The notes under the pieces were generated by a model. It was not told the DNA's origin, ran no database searches, and saw nothing but the letters and a program-made list of their open reading frames with translations. A stretch of DNA of 64,000 nucleotides from positions 186,001 through 250,000 of the forward strand of contig NZ_JBBEXE010000006.1 in assembly GCF_037645805.1 (NCBI RefSeq). The letters run 5' to 3'. This stretch comes from Leptobacterium_A meishanense. GTDB lineage: Bacteria > Bacteroidota > Bacteroidia > Flavobacteriales > Flavobacteriaceae. The position numbers were made by a program, and so were the translations under genes. The first letter of the stretch is position 1. Each line of letters begins with the position of its first letter. Shown one piece after another: positions 9,701 to 18,158 of this stretch.

Positions 9701-11224
9701 ATAGCTTCCATTAACATCCAGATAATCATCCGTAGTATCTAATAAATCATCCAAACCATTTATTCCAACTGTTCCATCTGTTATCCCATCATTGTTTGTG
9801 TCCAATGATCCATTTCCCGATTCAACAATATCAAAAACCCCATCGTTATCACTATCTAAATCTACAAAATCAGGCATGTCAGTACCATCGGTATTTTGGG
9901 GGGAAATGCCCCCAATATAATTCATATCTACCCCCCCAGAACTTACAGTCCCCGCCGGTGCTTCATAACCAGCTGTATTTTGTGCTTCTATATTGTCTGG
10001 GGTTCCATCATTGTCAGCATCTAAATCGTATTGGTTTGGAACACCATCGTTATCTTGATCGCACCCAAGCAGCATCAAGCGTACATTGTCTATTCCCAAA
10101 TCGTTTCCGGCAGCTCCTTGCGACTGATTATTAATGATTACTAGATTTACTGTGGCCGTAGTCGCGACAAATTCTACTTCGACTGTTCGCCATATATCAT
10201 CATTTTGAATTCCTGAACCTACTGAACTTTGTGAGACTATCGGATTACCTCCTGTATCTTCAACGCTCAATGAGAACTCAGGAATGTCAGCACATCCATC
10301 ACACAACCCGGCTGCTGAAATGCTGTAACGATAACGCATTCCGGGAATAACTGCTATGGCACTTTCTCTGTAAATAGCTGCATTTGTGAAGTTTACAGCA
10401 TCTATATTGATGAATAGATACCTTCCTAAGGCAGTACCGTCTGCATCTGCATCTGGAGAAGGGTTTGCGTTGGTTTCTGCATAAAATGCTCCCTGATCCG
10501 TTGAAGTTGTTACTACATAACCTCCATCATTCGGTTGGGTAGCATCAAAAGTATGACCTATTACACTTGTATTACTTGTAGGGGTCCCTACACCAAAATT
10601 GTCTATAAAAATTTGTTCTGTAGCTACAAAACTTGAGGAGGCACAAAAGTTATTCTCCACTGTATCCAATATGCCATCATTATCATCATCCGAATCGGTG
10701 ATATCTGACCGTCCGTCACCATCAGTATCCGGAAGCACATTAATAAGTATGGTTGCAGTGGCACATACTTGAGGTGCCACTGCTGTATTGCACACTTGAT
10801 AGGTAAGGTATACTGCTGTTCCTTCTTCTCCCGGTGCAGGTGTATAACTTATTTCACCTGTTATATTGTTAAAGGTTACAGCTCCTATGGCTGTGCCAAT
10901 CCCCAAATCTACTATACTTATTGTTGCTCCTGGGATGAAATCATCATTCGCTAAGATATTGGTGGTACGAACTGTTCCTTCAGTTGCATTAAAAACATTG
11001 GCTACCGCAGTTGCTACCAATGGATTGGGATCAGTAGTGTCCGGATTTCCGTCATTATCGTCATCAGTATCTATGGTATCATCTATTCCATCGCCGTCTG
11101 TATCCACATAAATACTATTCTCATGAACACCGTCTACCTTAGTATATGTAGATGCGCCAATACTATATGCCCATAATCCAAATATTATAGATAATAGATA
11201 TCCATTAGAAGTAAAAAATTTCAT
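6758..11224 (-). CDS. Giant calcium-binding T9SS type B adhesin-like protein
   Basis: This 1488-residue secreted protein begins with a signal peptide (MKFFTSNGYLLSIIFG...). A cadherin-like or Ig-like domain (about 60-165) and a jelly-roll-like region (about 195-390) are embedded in many Asp-rich DxDxDG repeats of the thrombospondin type 3 kind, which bind Ca2+. A second such stretch runs to about 1000. Around 1010-1120 is a DUF11-like domain (TFTITNTGNTALNNIEITDP), then further acidic repeats. The last 85 residues, VFQLITPNGDGKNDVL...VRIYNRWGRLVFE, are the gliding-motility-associated type B T9SS sorting domain. It heads an operon with PorP/SprF and OmpA genes, its likely export and anchoring partners. 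The ligand is unknown. Confidence 0.92.
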   Translation of the reverse strand: MKFFTSNGYLLSIIFGLWAYSIGASTYTKVDGVHENSIYVDTDGDGIDDTIDTDDDNDGNPDTTDPNPLVATAVANVFNATEGTVRTTNILANDDFIPGATISIVDLGIGTAIGAVTFNNITGEISYTPAPGEEGTAVYLTYQVCNTAVAPQVCATATILINVLPDTDGDGRSDITDSDDDNDGILDTVENNFCASSSFVATEQIFIDNFGVGTPTSNTSVIGHTFDATQPNDGGYVVTTSTDQGAFYAETNANPSPDADADGTALGRYLFINIDAVNFTNAAIYRESAIAVIPGMRYRYSISAAGLCDGCADIPEFSLSVEDTGGNPIVSQSSVGSGIQNDDIWRTVEVEFVATTATVNLVIINNQSQGAAGNDLGIDNVRLMLLGCDQDNDGVPNQYDLDADNDGTPDNIEAQNTAGYEAPAGTVSSGGVDMNYIGGISPQNTDGTDMPDFVDLDSDNDGVFDIVESGNGSLDTNNDGITDGTVGINGLDDLLDTTDDYLDVNGSYDTTQTDNFPDIDEDANNGGDVDYRDAITNDFDNDGISDITDLDDDNDGITDVQENTAIPSGQPDCSTTPSLSFSGTPVLESGIDLQQGAVYRYTTVTTGIDALVTIKSVVNAILITFDEDITDSEFFKPETRYLLGDVGSQGYVEYEISFVQSGTTIPVILPEFIANFIDIDGNTDYREQDFTDVPSCYITSTPSELSINLNSRLEATAGTTEYLEINNGQPLVNLSAIYKHKTALKIRFGAIATTAVNGLTITRQHGIQFSCLTNYINPQGFLTDLDGDGIINSLDLDSDNDGIYDVIESGAGLADTNQDGQVDGLQGTNGIPDAAEDGGVDGAGVSNIAVNSDNNTNDNPDYLDIDADDDGIIDNIEAQPTFSYIAPSGNDADGNGVDDNYDASPIIPINTDGTFVFNSDTVPDYLDLNSDGDGESDTIEAYDTDDDGIADTVPSGSDTDGDGLDDNFDLINLNTSASQNYTNGGQTALSPFPDTDSPGGEPNWRESQNRLTLTKVDIFNDENGDGIFQAGETIGYTFTITNTGNTALNNIEITDPLVTVTGTPIPSLLPGESDNTSYTATYTLTQVDIDAGSFQNTATVTAEDPNNNMVSSLSDDPDDLTDNDSDGDGNPDDPTVTQIDAITIDSDGDGIVDALEGSGDTDGDGIPDFMDIDSDNDGIPDNVEAQTTEGYIPPSGIDSDSDGLDDAYDNPLNEGLIPINTDNTDLPDYLDDDTDNDGVPDAIEGNDFNHDGIADNIFSGIDTDNDGLDDAFEGNDINDGPDVNDEINDPANDLPDTDGTEDVDYRDIDDDGDSVDTEFEYDVDNDNNGPDDTDGDGTPDYLDPDDDNDDIATIDENPDPNGDGNPEDAFDTDGDGTPDYLDPNNTTEGELEVFQLITPNGDGKNDVLVIGNIQDFPNNVVRIYNRWGRLVFETRGYNPINNFFDGRSTADMTINEGEYLPVGTYYYVINYVAQTGNKTIAGHLYINR

Positions 11225-11459
11225 AGGCCTATTGTTATTTATTGGATTTCGGTGGTTGTATAATGTTGAATTTAAAAACTCAAATTGTCACCAAAATCTT
11301 CGACGAAATTATATTATTGCCTTTCGCACCCCAATTATTTTCGGTTATATGACTATATATCTAGATGAGTTGCATTTTTTATCATATAAATGGAAATATT
11401 AATTATACAGTTCTATTTATTTATGATGTCTTAAACGCTTTCAGATAAAATCAAAACAG

Positions 11460-11467
11460 TATTTTTG
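11460..11467 (+). promoter_or_regulatory. Probable -7 promoter box of prfC
   Basis: TATTTTTG fits the Bacteroidota -7 consensus TAnnTTTG and lies 25 bases before the ATG at 11492. Only a partial -33 element (TTTC near 11435) is visible. The box covers the upstream TTG codon at 11465, which argues against that codon as the start. Confidence 0.45.
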
Positions 11468-11491
11468 CACCTTTCAACAGAGGCTTTAATT

Positions 11492-13078
11492 ATGGATATG
11501 ATTACGGAAATAGCGAAGCGAAGAACTTTTGGCATTATCTCTCACCCAGATGCCGGAAAAACAACCTTAACGGAAAAACTATTACTCTTTGGTGGGGCCA
11601 TTCAGGAAGCCGGAGCAGTAAAAAGTAATAAAATAAAAAAAGGAGCTACAAGTGATTTCATGGAAATAGAGCGGCAAAGAGGGATTTCTGTAGCTACTTC
11701 TGTACTGGCATTTATCTATAAAGACAAAAAAATAAATATTCTGGATACCCCAGGGCATAAGGATTTTGCAGAGGATACATATCGGACGCTTACGGCTGTA
11801 GATAGTGTAATAGTTGTAATTGACGTTGCAAAAGGTGTTGAGGAACAGACTGAAAAACTAGTTGAAGTATGTCGAATGCGCAACATTCCTATCATTGTTT
11901 TTATTAATAAACTGGATCGGGAAGGAAAAGATGCCTTTGATTTATTAGATGAAGTAGAGCAAAAATTAGGCCTCACTGTAACACCGCTCAGTTTCCCAAT
12001 TGGGATGGGATATGATTTTAAAGGCATATATAACATATGGGAAAAGAACATTAATCTATTTGAAGGAGATAGCAGGAAAAACATTGAGGAGACTATTGCT
12101 TTTGATGACCTCACAAATCCTGAATTGGAAAAAATAATTGGAGAAGATGCTGCGATAGCATTACGTGAAAACTTAGAGCTTGTCTATGAAGTCTACCCTA
12201 ATTTTAACAGAGAAGCGTACTTAAAAGGTGAATTGCAGCCTGTTTTTTTTGGATCTGCCCTTAATAATTTTGGTGTACGAGAGTTATTAGATTGCTTCAT
12301 TGAAGTTGCTCCTTCCCCACGCCCAAAACAATCAGAAGAGCGCCTTGTAAAACCGGATGAGCCTTCTTTTAGCGGATTTGTGTTTAAAATTCATGCAAAC
12401 ATGGACCCTAAGCACCGAGACCGGTTAGCATTTATAAAAATAGTGTCCGGTATCTTTGAACGAAATAAGCCTTACTTGCATGTACGTAATAATAAAAAAT
12501 TGAAATTCTCTAGCCCTAATGCATTTTTTGCCGAAAAGAAGGCAATTATTGACACTTCTTATGCCGGTGATATTGTGGGACTCCATGATACCGGAAATTT
12601 TAAAATAGGAGATGCATTAACGGAAGGAGAACTATTAAATTTCAAAGGAATTCCTAGTTTTTCCCCTGAGCATTTCAGGTATATTAACAATGCTGATCCT
12701 ATGAAAGCCAAACAATTGACTAAAGGTATTGATCAATTAATGGATGAAGGTGTTGCACAACTTTTTACTTTAGAAATGAATGGTAGAAAAGTGATCGGAA
12801 CAGTAGGGGCTTTACAATACGAAGTCATTCAATACCGATTGGAGCATGAGTACGGAGCAAAATGTACCTATGAAAACTTTCCTGTACATAAAGCGTGCTG
12901 GGTTGTCCCTGAAGATCCTAAAAATGAAGAATTTGCTGAATTTAAGCGTGTGAAACAGAAATTTTTGGCGAAAGACAAACAGGGGCAATTGGTCTTCTTG
13001 GCCGATTCTTCTTTTTCCATTCAAATGACGCAGCAAAAGTACCCTTCCGTAAAATTACATTTCACTTCAGAGCTTTAA
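11492..13078 (+). CDS. prfC: Peptide chain release factor 3
   Basis: This is a translational GTPase that recycles RF1/RF2 from the ribosome after termination. The 528 residues match RF3 length. The N-terminal G domain shows ISHPDAGKTTLTE (P-loop, about 16-28), the RQRGISV switch I, DTPGHKDFAEDTYR (G3) and NKLDRE (G4), followed by the RF3-specific middle and C-terminal domains. The frame is open back to a TTG at 11465. I chose the ATG at 11492, which gives the usual MxxITEIAKRRTF beginning, has AGAGG about 8 bases upstream and avoids the promoter box. It converges with the DUF962 gene with no bases between the two stop codons. Confidence 0.95.
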   Translation: MDMITEIAKRRTFGIISHPDAGKTTLTEKLLLFGGAIQEAGAVKSNKIKKGATSDFMEIERQRGISVATSVLAFIYKDKKINILDTPGHKDFAEDTYRTLTAVDSVIVVIDVAKGVEEQTEKLVEVCRMRNIPIIVFINKLDREGKDAFDLLDEVEQKLGLTVTPLSFPIGMGYDFKGIYNIWEKNINLFEGDSRKNIEETIAFDDLTNPELEKIIGEDAAIALRENLELVYEVYPNFNREAYLKGELQPVFFGSALNNFGVRELLDCFIEVAPSPRPKQSEERLVKPDEPSFSGFVFKIHANMDPKHRDRLAFIKIVSGIFERNKPYLHVRNNKKLKFSSPNAFFAEKKAIIDTSYAGDIVGLHDTGNFKIGDALTEGELLNFKGIPSFSPEHFRYINNADPMKAKQLTKGIDQLMDEGVAQLFTLEMNGRKVIGTVGALQYEVIQYRLEHEYGAKCTYENFPVHKACWVVPEDPKNEEFAEFKRVKQKFLAKDKQGQLVFLADSSFSIQMTQQKYPSVKLHFTSEL

Positions 13079-13399
13079 TTAATCTTTTGAACTGTCAAAT
13101 GATTTTCTGCCAAACAGTATTTCAAAAAAAAGTTTGAAATCAGAGATTAAACTCCACACCGGATATTTAAATGTTGCCGGTTTGTTTTTCTCAAAAAAGT
13201 AATGGCCTACCCATGCAAAACCATAACCAACAATAGGGACAAATATCCATTCCCAGCCGCCTCTATAATAGACAAAAAACCCTGTAAGGATGAAAACAAA
13301 AAGAGTACCTATAAAATGTAGCATTCTACTTGTTCTGTTTTGATGCTCAGTCAGATAAAATTTATAGAATTCCCGATAGGTTTTTATTCGTTTGCCCAT
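13079..13399 (-). CDS. DUF962 / Mpo1-like membrane protein
   Basis: This is a small 106-residue membrane protein. The N-terminal motif FYKFYLTEHQNRTSRMLHFIG and the later YGFAWVGHYFFEKNKPATF match the DUF962 (YGL010w/Mpo1-like) family. Two hydrophobic segments lie at about 28-45 and 50-67. The yeast relative Mpo1 is a dioxygenase in fatty acid alpha-oxidation using conserved His residues; His19, His28 and His66 here could serve similarly, but the bacterial function is not settled. The gene lies after the rpoBC terminator and abuts prfC tail to tail. Confidence 0.85.
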   Translation of the reverse strand: MGKRIKTYREFYKFYLTEHQNRTSRMLHFIGTLFVFILTGFFVYYRGGWEWIFVPIVGYGFAWVGHYFFEKNKPATFKYPVWSLISDFKLFFEILFGRKSFDSSKD

Positions 13400-13431
13400 A
13401 CACTAATTATTCAGGTTTCTTATAAAAATAC

Positions 13432-13460
13432 AAAAACCCGCCAAAATTGGCAGGTTTTTT
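13432..13460 (-). terminator. Terminator of the rpoBC-DUF3467 transcript
   Basis: A 12-13 bp stem with one mismatch (AAAACCCGCCAA with TTGGCAGGTTTT) has almost no loop beyond AA and is flanked by A and T runs on both sides, so it could work in either direction. It lies 23 bases past the DUF3467 stop codon. Confidence 0.75.
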
Positions 13461-13482
13461 ACTTTATCATTCTAAAAGTTCA

Positions 13483-13797
13483 CTATGCTTCGCCCGTTGG
13501 CCCAAAGTTAAGAGGGATAGGTGGTTGCTCATAATCTTTTATAGTACCATGTGCTTTTTCAAAACGAGTAACATTATCATTCAATGCCTTAAGAAACCTT
13601 TTAGCATGCTGAGGAGTCAATATTATCCTACTCTTCACCTTTGCTTTTGGTGATCCTGGCATCATACTGATAAAGTCAACAACAAATTCTGATACTGAAT
13701 GATTGATAATTGCTAAATTGGAATATATCCCTTCTGCAGTTTTTTCGTCCAATTCAATATTTATCTGTCCTTGTTTTGACTTCTCTTGCTTACTCAT
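13483..13797 (-). CDS. DUF3467 protein downstream of rpoC
   Basis: This is a 104-residue soluble protein with the DUF3467 pattern: INIELDEKTAEGIYSNLAIINHSVSEFVVDF, then PGSPKAKVKSRIILTPQHAKRFLKALNDNVTRFE and a C-terminal PPIPLNFGPTGEA. It starts 3 bases after the rpoC stop and precedes the operon terminator, so it is made with RNA polymerase. The family has no established function; the position suggests, but does not prove, a link with transcription. Confidence 0.9.
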   Translation of the reverse strand: MSKQEKSKQGQINIELDEKTAEGIYSNLAIINHSVSEFVVDFISMMPGSPKAKVKSRIILTPQHAKRFLKALNDNVTRFEKAHGTIKDYEQPPIPLNFGPTGEA

Positions 13798-13800
13798 TTT

Positions 13801-16800
13801 CTAAAAGTTCATTTCTTGTTTTCCTGCCATAATCTCATCGTATTCTTCTTTTGAGCCTACAATGATATCATCATATTCTCTCATGCCTGTTCCAGCAGGG
13901 ATTTTATGTCCTACAATAACATTCTCTTTTAAGCCTTCCAAATGGTCAACCTTACCATTAACAGCTGCCTCATTCAATACTTTTGTGGTTTCTTGGAAAG
14001 ATGCTGCCGAAATGAATGACTTAGTTTGTAAGGAGGCCCTTGTTATACCTTGAAGTATCGGCGTTGCTACTGCAGGAACTGCATCTCTAGCAACTACTAG
14101 TTGTTTGTCAGTACGTTTCAATAATGAATTTTCATCTCGTAATTGACGGGATGTTACAATTTGTCCGGGTTTTAAGTTTTCAGAATCTCCGGCATCTTCC
14201 ACTACTTTTTTACCAAATATTTCGTCATTTTCATGTATAAAATCATCCTTATGAACCAATTGATTTTCTAAGAAAGTGGTATCACCGGAATCTTGTATCT
14301 GTACTTTTCGCATCATTTGCCGAACGACTACCTCAAAGTGTTTATCATTTATTTTAACTCCCTGAAGTCGGTATACCTCCTGAACTTCATTCACAAGATA
14401 TTGTTGAACAGCTGATGGGCCTTTGATGTTCAAGATATCATTCGGTGTGATAGAACCATCAGATAGTGGCATTCCTGCTCTTACATAATCATTTTCCTGA
14501 ACAAGTATCTGGTTTGATAGTTTTACCAGATATTTTTTCACCTCACCTAACTTAGATTCTACAATGATTTCACGGTTTCCCCGTTTAATTTTTCCAAAGG
14601 AAACAACACCATCTATTTCAGAAACTACCGAAGGGTTTGATGGATTTCTTGCTTCAAACAATTCAGTAACTCTTGGAAGCCCTCCCGTAATATCCCCTGC
14701 TTTAGCAGATTTTCTAGGGATTTTAACCAATATTTTACCTTCTTTTATTTTATCTCCATCATTTACCATAATATGAGCTCCTACAGGTAGATTATAAGAT
14801 CGTATCGTTTCTCCTTTCTCGTCTTTAATTAAAAGCGTTGGAATGAGCTTCTTATTACGAGATTCTGAAATTACTTTTTCCTGGAACCCGGTTTGCTCGT
14901 CAATCTCTACTTGATAGGTAACTCCTTGTTCAATATTTTCATATGCAATTACCCCTGAGTATTCGGATATAATTACACCGTTATATGGGTCCCATTGGCA
15001 TATAGCCTCTCCTTTTTTAACACTTTTTCCTGATTTTACAAAGATTTGTGATCCATAAGGAATGTTATTGGTTCCAAGTGTAATACCTGTCTTCTCGTCT
15101 ATAAATTTTACTTCTGATGTACGGGATATCACAATATCTACTGCTTTTCCTTCTGCATTTTCTCCTTTTACAGTTCTAAGGTCTTCGATTTCTAATTTAC
15201 TATCAAATTTTGCTTCTATTTTATTTTCTTCAGAAATGTTTCCTGCAATACCTCCAACGTGGAATGTTCGAAGTGTTAATTGCGTTCCGGGCTCCCCAAT
15301 GGATTGTGCAGCTACAACACCTACTGCTTCTCCTTTTTGAACCATTTTTCCTGTCGAAAGGTTCCTGCCATAACATTTAGCACAAATTCCTTGTTTTGCT
15401 TCACAGGTTAATGCAGAGCGCACCTCTACTTTTTCTATCGGTGCTGCTTCTATTTTCTTGATAGCCTTTTCCCTAATTTCTTCGCCAGATTCTACAATCA
15501 ACTCTTCTGTCAAGGGATTGTACACATCGTTCAATGATACACGTCCTAATATCCGTTCTCCTAAAGATTCTACAACTTCTTCATTTTTCTTCAAAGGTGC
15601 TACTTCAATACCTCTTAATGTACCACAATCTTCTATTTTGATAATAACATCTTGCGAAACATCTACCAATCGACGTGTCAAATAACCAGCATCTGCTGTT
15701 TTCAAAGCGGTATCTGCCAATCCTTTTCGGGCACCGTGCGTAGAAATAAAGTATTCAAGGATGGATAACCCTTCTTTAAAATTAGATAAAATCGGGTTCT
15801 CAATAATTTCACCTCCACCGGCTGTTGATTTCTTAGGTTTTGCCATCAATCCACGCATACCGGTCAACTGACGTATCTGCTCTTTAGATCCTCTTGCCCC
15901 CGAATCGAGCATCATATATACAGAGTTGAACCCTTGATTGTCTTCTCGGATCCTTTTCATTGCTAACTCTGTAAGACCTGCATTGGTTGATGTCCAGATA
16001 TCAATTACTTGATTATAACGTTCATTATTTGTAATAAGTCCCATGTTATAGTTCATCATAATTCCATCTACCTGCTCATTGGCCCCATCAATCATTTGTT
16101 GTTTTTCTTTCGGAATGATGATATCTCCTAAACTGAATGAAAGTCCTCCTTGGAAGGCAAAACCATATCCCATATTTTTAATCTTATCAAGGAAATCAGC
16201 TGTAGTCGGAACACTTGTTGCTTTTAAGATATTACCAATAATATCTCGTAATGACTTTTTTGTCAATACTTCATTCACATAGCCTGCTTCATTTGGAACT
16301 ACTTGGTTAAACAATACTCTTCCAACAGTTGTTTCAATGATTTGAGGGGTTAACTCTCCTTTTTCATTAAAATCAAGTGTCCTTACTTTAATAATCGCAT
16401 GTAAATCAACTTGTTTTTCGTTGTATGCGATCACCACTTCCTCAGGAGAGTAAAATATCAATCCTTCACCTTTTACAGGATGCTCAGGAGTACTCCTTCT
16501 ATCTTTGGTCATATAATATAGCCCGAGAACCATGTCTTGAGATGGTACCGTAATTGGTGATCCATTTGCAGGGTTCAAGATATTGTGCGAAGCTAGCATT
16601 AATAATTGTGCTTCTAATATTGCTTCAGGCCCTAATGGTAAATGCACTGCCATTTGGTCACCATCAAAGTCAGCATTAAATGCTGTACATACTAATGGAT
16701 GTAATTGAATAGCCTTACCCTCTATAAGTTTTGGTTGGAATGCCTGAATCCCCAAACGGTGAAGTGTGGGGGCACGGTTAAGCAATACCGGATGTCCTTT

Positions 16801-18099
16801 TAATACATTTTCGAGAATGTCCCAAACTACGGGTTCTTTTCTATCTATAATTTTCTTAGCAGACTTTACTGTTTTAACAATGCCCCGTTCTATGAGCTTC
16901 CGGATAATAAACGGTTTGTACAGCTCTGCAGCCATATCTTTTGGAAGGCCACACTCGTATAGTCTAAGCTCAGGACCAACAACAATAACAGAACGTGCCG
17001 AATAATCAACCCGTTTTCCTAAAAGGTTTTGACGGAAGCGTCCTTGTTTTCCTTTTAAAGAATCTGAAAGGGATTTTAATGGTCTGTTTGATTCTGTTTT
17101 TACAGCTGATGCTTTTCGTGTATTGTCAAAAAGAGAATCTACTGACTCCTGAAGCATCCGTTTTTCGTTACGGAGGATAACTTCCGGGGCTTTAATTTCG
17201 ATCAATCTTTTTAAACGGTTATTTCGTATAATAACTCTTCGATATAAGTCATTCAAATCAGATGTAGCAAACCGTCCTCCATCAAGTGGTACTAATGGAC
17301 GTAGTTCCGGTGGAATTACCGGGATTACTTTCAAAATCATCCACTCCGGATTGTTCTCTCTATTTGATTGTGCTTCTCTTAATGACTCTACTACTTGAAG
17401 CCTTTTAAGTGCTTCTGCTTTTCGCTGCTTTGAGGTTTCATTGTTTGCCTTGTGACGAAGTTCATATGAAAGTTGGTCTAAATCAATTCTTGCTAATAAA
17501 TCGAGCAAGCATTCTGCTCCCATCTTAGCTATAAATTTATTGGGATCCGAGTCTTCTAGATATTGGTTTTCTGCAGGAAGCGAATCTAAAATATTTAAGT
17601 ACTCTTCTTCAGTCAGGAAATCCAATCTATTTAATTCTTCACCGTTAGCGTTCACCGCAATCCCTGGCTGAATAACCACATAACGCTCATAATAGATAAT
17701 CATATCGAGCTTCTTTGATGGCAACCCTAAAAGATACCCTATTTTGTTGGGCAACGAACGGAAATACCATATATGTGCAACAGGAACTACCAAATTGATA
17801 TGTCCAACTCTATCACGACGTACTTTCTTTTCAGTAACTTCCACTCCACATCTGTCACAAACAATCCCTTTGTAACGGATTCTTTTGTATTTCCCACAAG
17901 CACATTCATAATCTTTTATCGGTCCAAAAATGCGTTCACAAAACAATCCGTCGCGCTCTGGCTTATGGGTTCGATAATTGATGGTTTCTGGTTTTAATAC
18001 TTCTCCTCTTGACTCTGCAAGCATTGACTCGGGAGAAGCTAAACCAATTGAAATTTTATTGAATTTCTGAACTGTATTTTTATCTTTTAATCTTGCCAT
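13801..18099 (-). CDS. rpoC: RNA polymerase beta' subunit
   Basis: This is the largest catalytic subunit of RNA polymerase, 1432 residues, within the usual Bacteroidota range. It has the first zinc site (CACGKYKRIRYKGIVCDRCG, about 66-90), the active-site Mg2+ loop NADFDGDQMAVH (about 475), the bridge helix and trigger loop region (STHGARKGLADTALKTADAGYLTRRL) and the second zinc site (CEAKQGICAKCYG, about 890). The gene follows rpoB by 59 bases and precedes DUF3467 by 3. It is read as one operon with rplKAJL. Confidence 0.99.
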   Translation of the reverse strand: MARLKDKNTVQKFNKISIGLASPESMLAESRGEVLKPETINYRTHKPERDGLFCERIFGPIKDYECACGKYKRIRYKGIVCDRCGVEVTEKKVRRDRVGHINLVVPVAHIWYFRSLPNKIGYLLGLPSKKLDMIIYYERYVVIQPGIAVNANGEELNRLDFLTEEEYLNILDSLPAENQYLEDSDPNKFIAKMGAECLLDLLARIDLDQLSYELRHKANNETSKQRKAEALKRLQVVESLREAQSNRENNPEWMILKVIPVIPPELRPLVPLDGGRFATSDLNDLYRRVIIRNNRLKRLIEIKAPEVILRNEKRMLQESVDSLFDNTRKASAVKTESNRPLKSLSDSLKGKQGRFRQNLLGKRVDYSARSVIVVGPELRLYECGLPKDMAAELYKPFIIRKLIERGIVKTVKSAKKIIDRKEPVVWDILENVLKGHPVLLNRAPTLHRLGIQAFQPKLIEGKAIQLHPLVCTAFNADFDGDQMAVHLPLGPEAILEAQLLMLASHNILNPANGSPITVPSQDMVLGLYYMTKDRRSTPEHPVKGEGLIFYSPEEVVIAYNEKQVDLHAIIKVRTLDFNEKGELTPQIIETTVGRVLFNQVVPNEAGYVNEVLTKKSLRDIIGNILKATSVPTTADFLDKIKNMGYGFAFQGGLSFSLGDIIIPKEKQQMIDGANEQVDGIMMNYNMGLITNNERYNQVIDIWTSTNAGLTELAMKRIREDNQGFNSVYMMLDSGARGSKEQIRQLTGMRGLMAKPKKSTAGGGEIIENPILSNFKEGLSILEYFISTHGARKGLADTALKTADAGYLTRRLVDVSQDVIIKIEDCGTLRGIEVAPLKKNEEVVESLGERILGRVSLNDVYNPLTEELIVESGEEIREKAIKKIEAAPIEKVEVRSALTCEAKQGICAKCYGRNLSTGKMVQKGEAVGVVAAQSIGEPGTQLTLRTFHVGGIAGNISEENKIEAKFDSKLEIEDLRTVKGENAEGKAVDIVISRTSEVKFIDEKTGITLGTNNIPYGSQIFVKSGKSVKKGEAICQWDPYNGVIISEYSGVIAYENIEQGVTYQVEIDEQTGFQEKVISESRNKKLIPTLLIKDEKGETIRSYNLPVGAHIMVNDGDKIKEGKILVKIPRKSAKAGDITGGLPRVTELFEARNPSNPSVVSEIDGVVSFGKIKRGNREIIVESKLGEVKKYLVKLSNQILVQENDYVRAGMPLSDGSITPNDILNIKGPSAVQQYLVNEVQEVYRLQGVKINDKHFEVVVRQMMRKVQIQDSGDTTFLENQLVHKDDFIHENDEIFGKKVVEDAGDSENLKPGQIVTSRQLRDENSLLKRTDKQLVVARDAVPAVATPILQGITRASLQTKSFISAASFQETTKVLNEAAVNGKVDHLEGLKENVIVGHKIPAGTGMREYDDIIVGSKEEYDEIMAGKQEMNF

Positions 18100-18158
18100 A
18101 ATATATGGTGGTGATGAATTAACTTATTTTAATTTATTTACAACAGTATTTACTGTTC

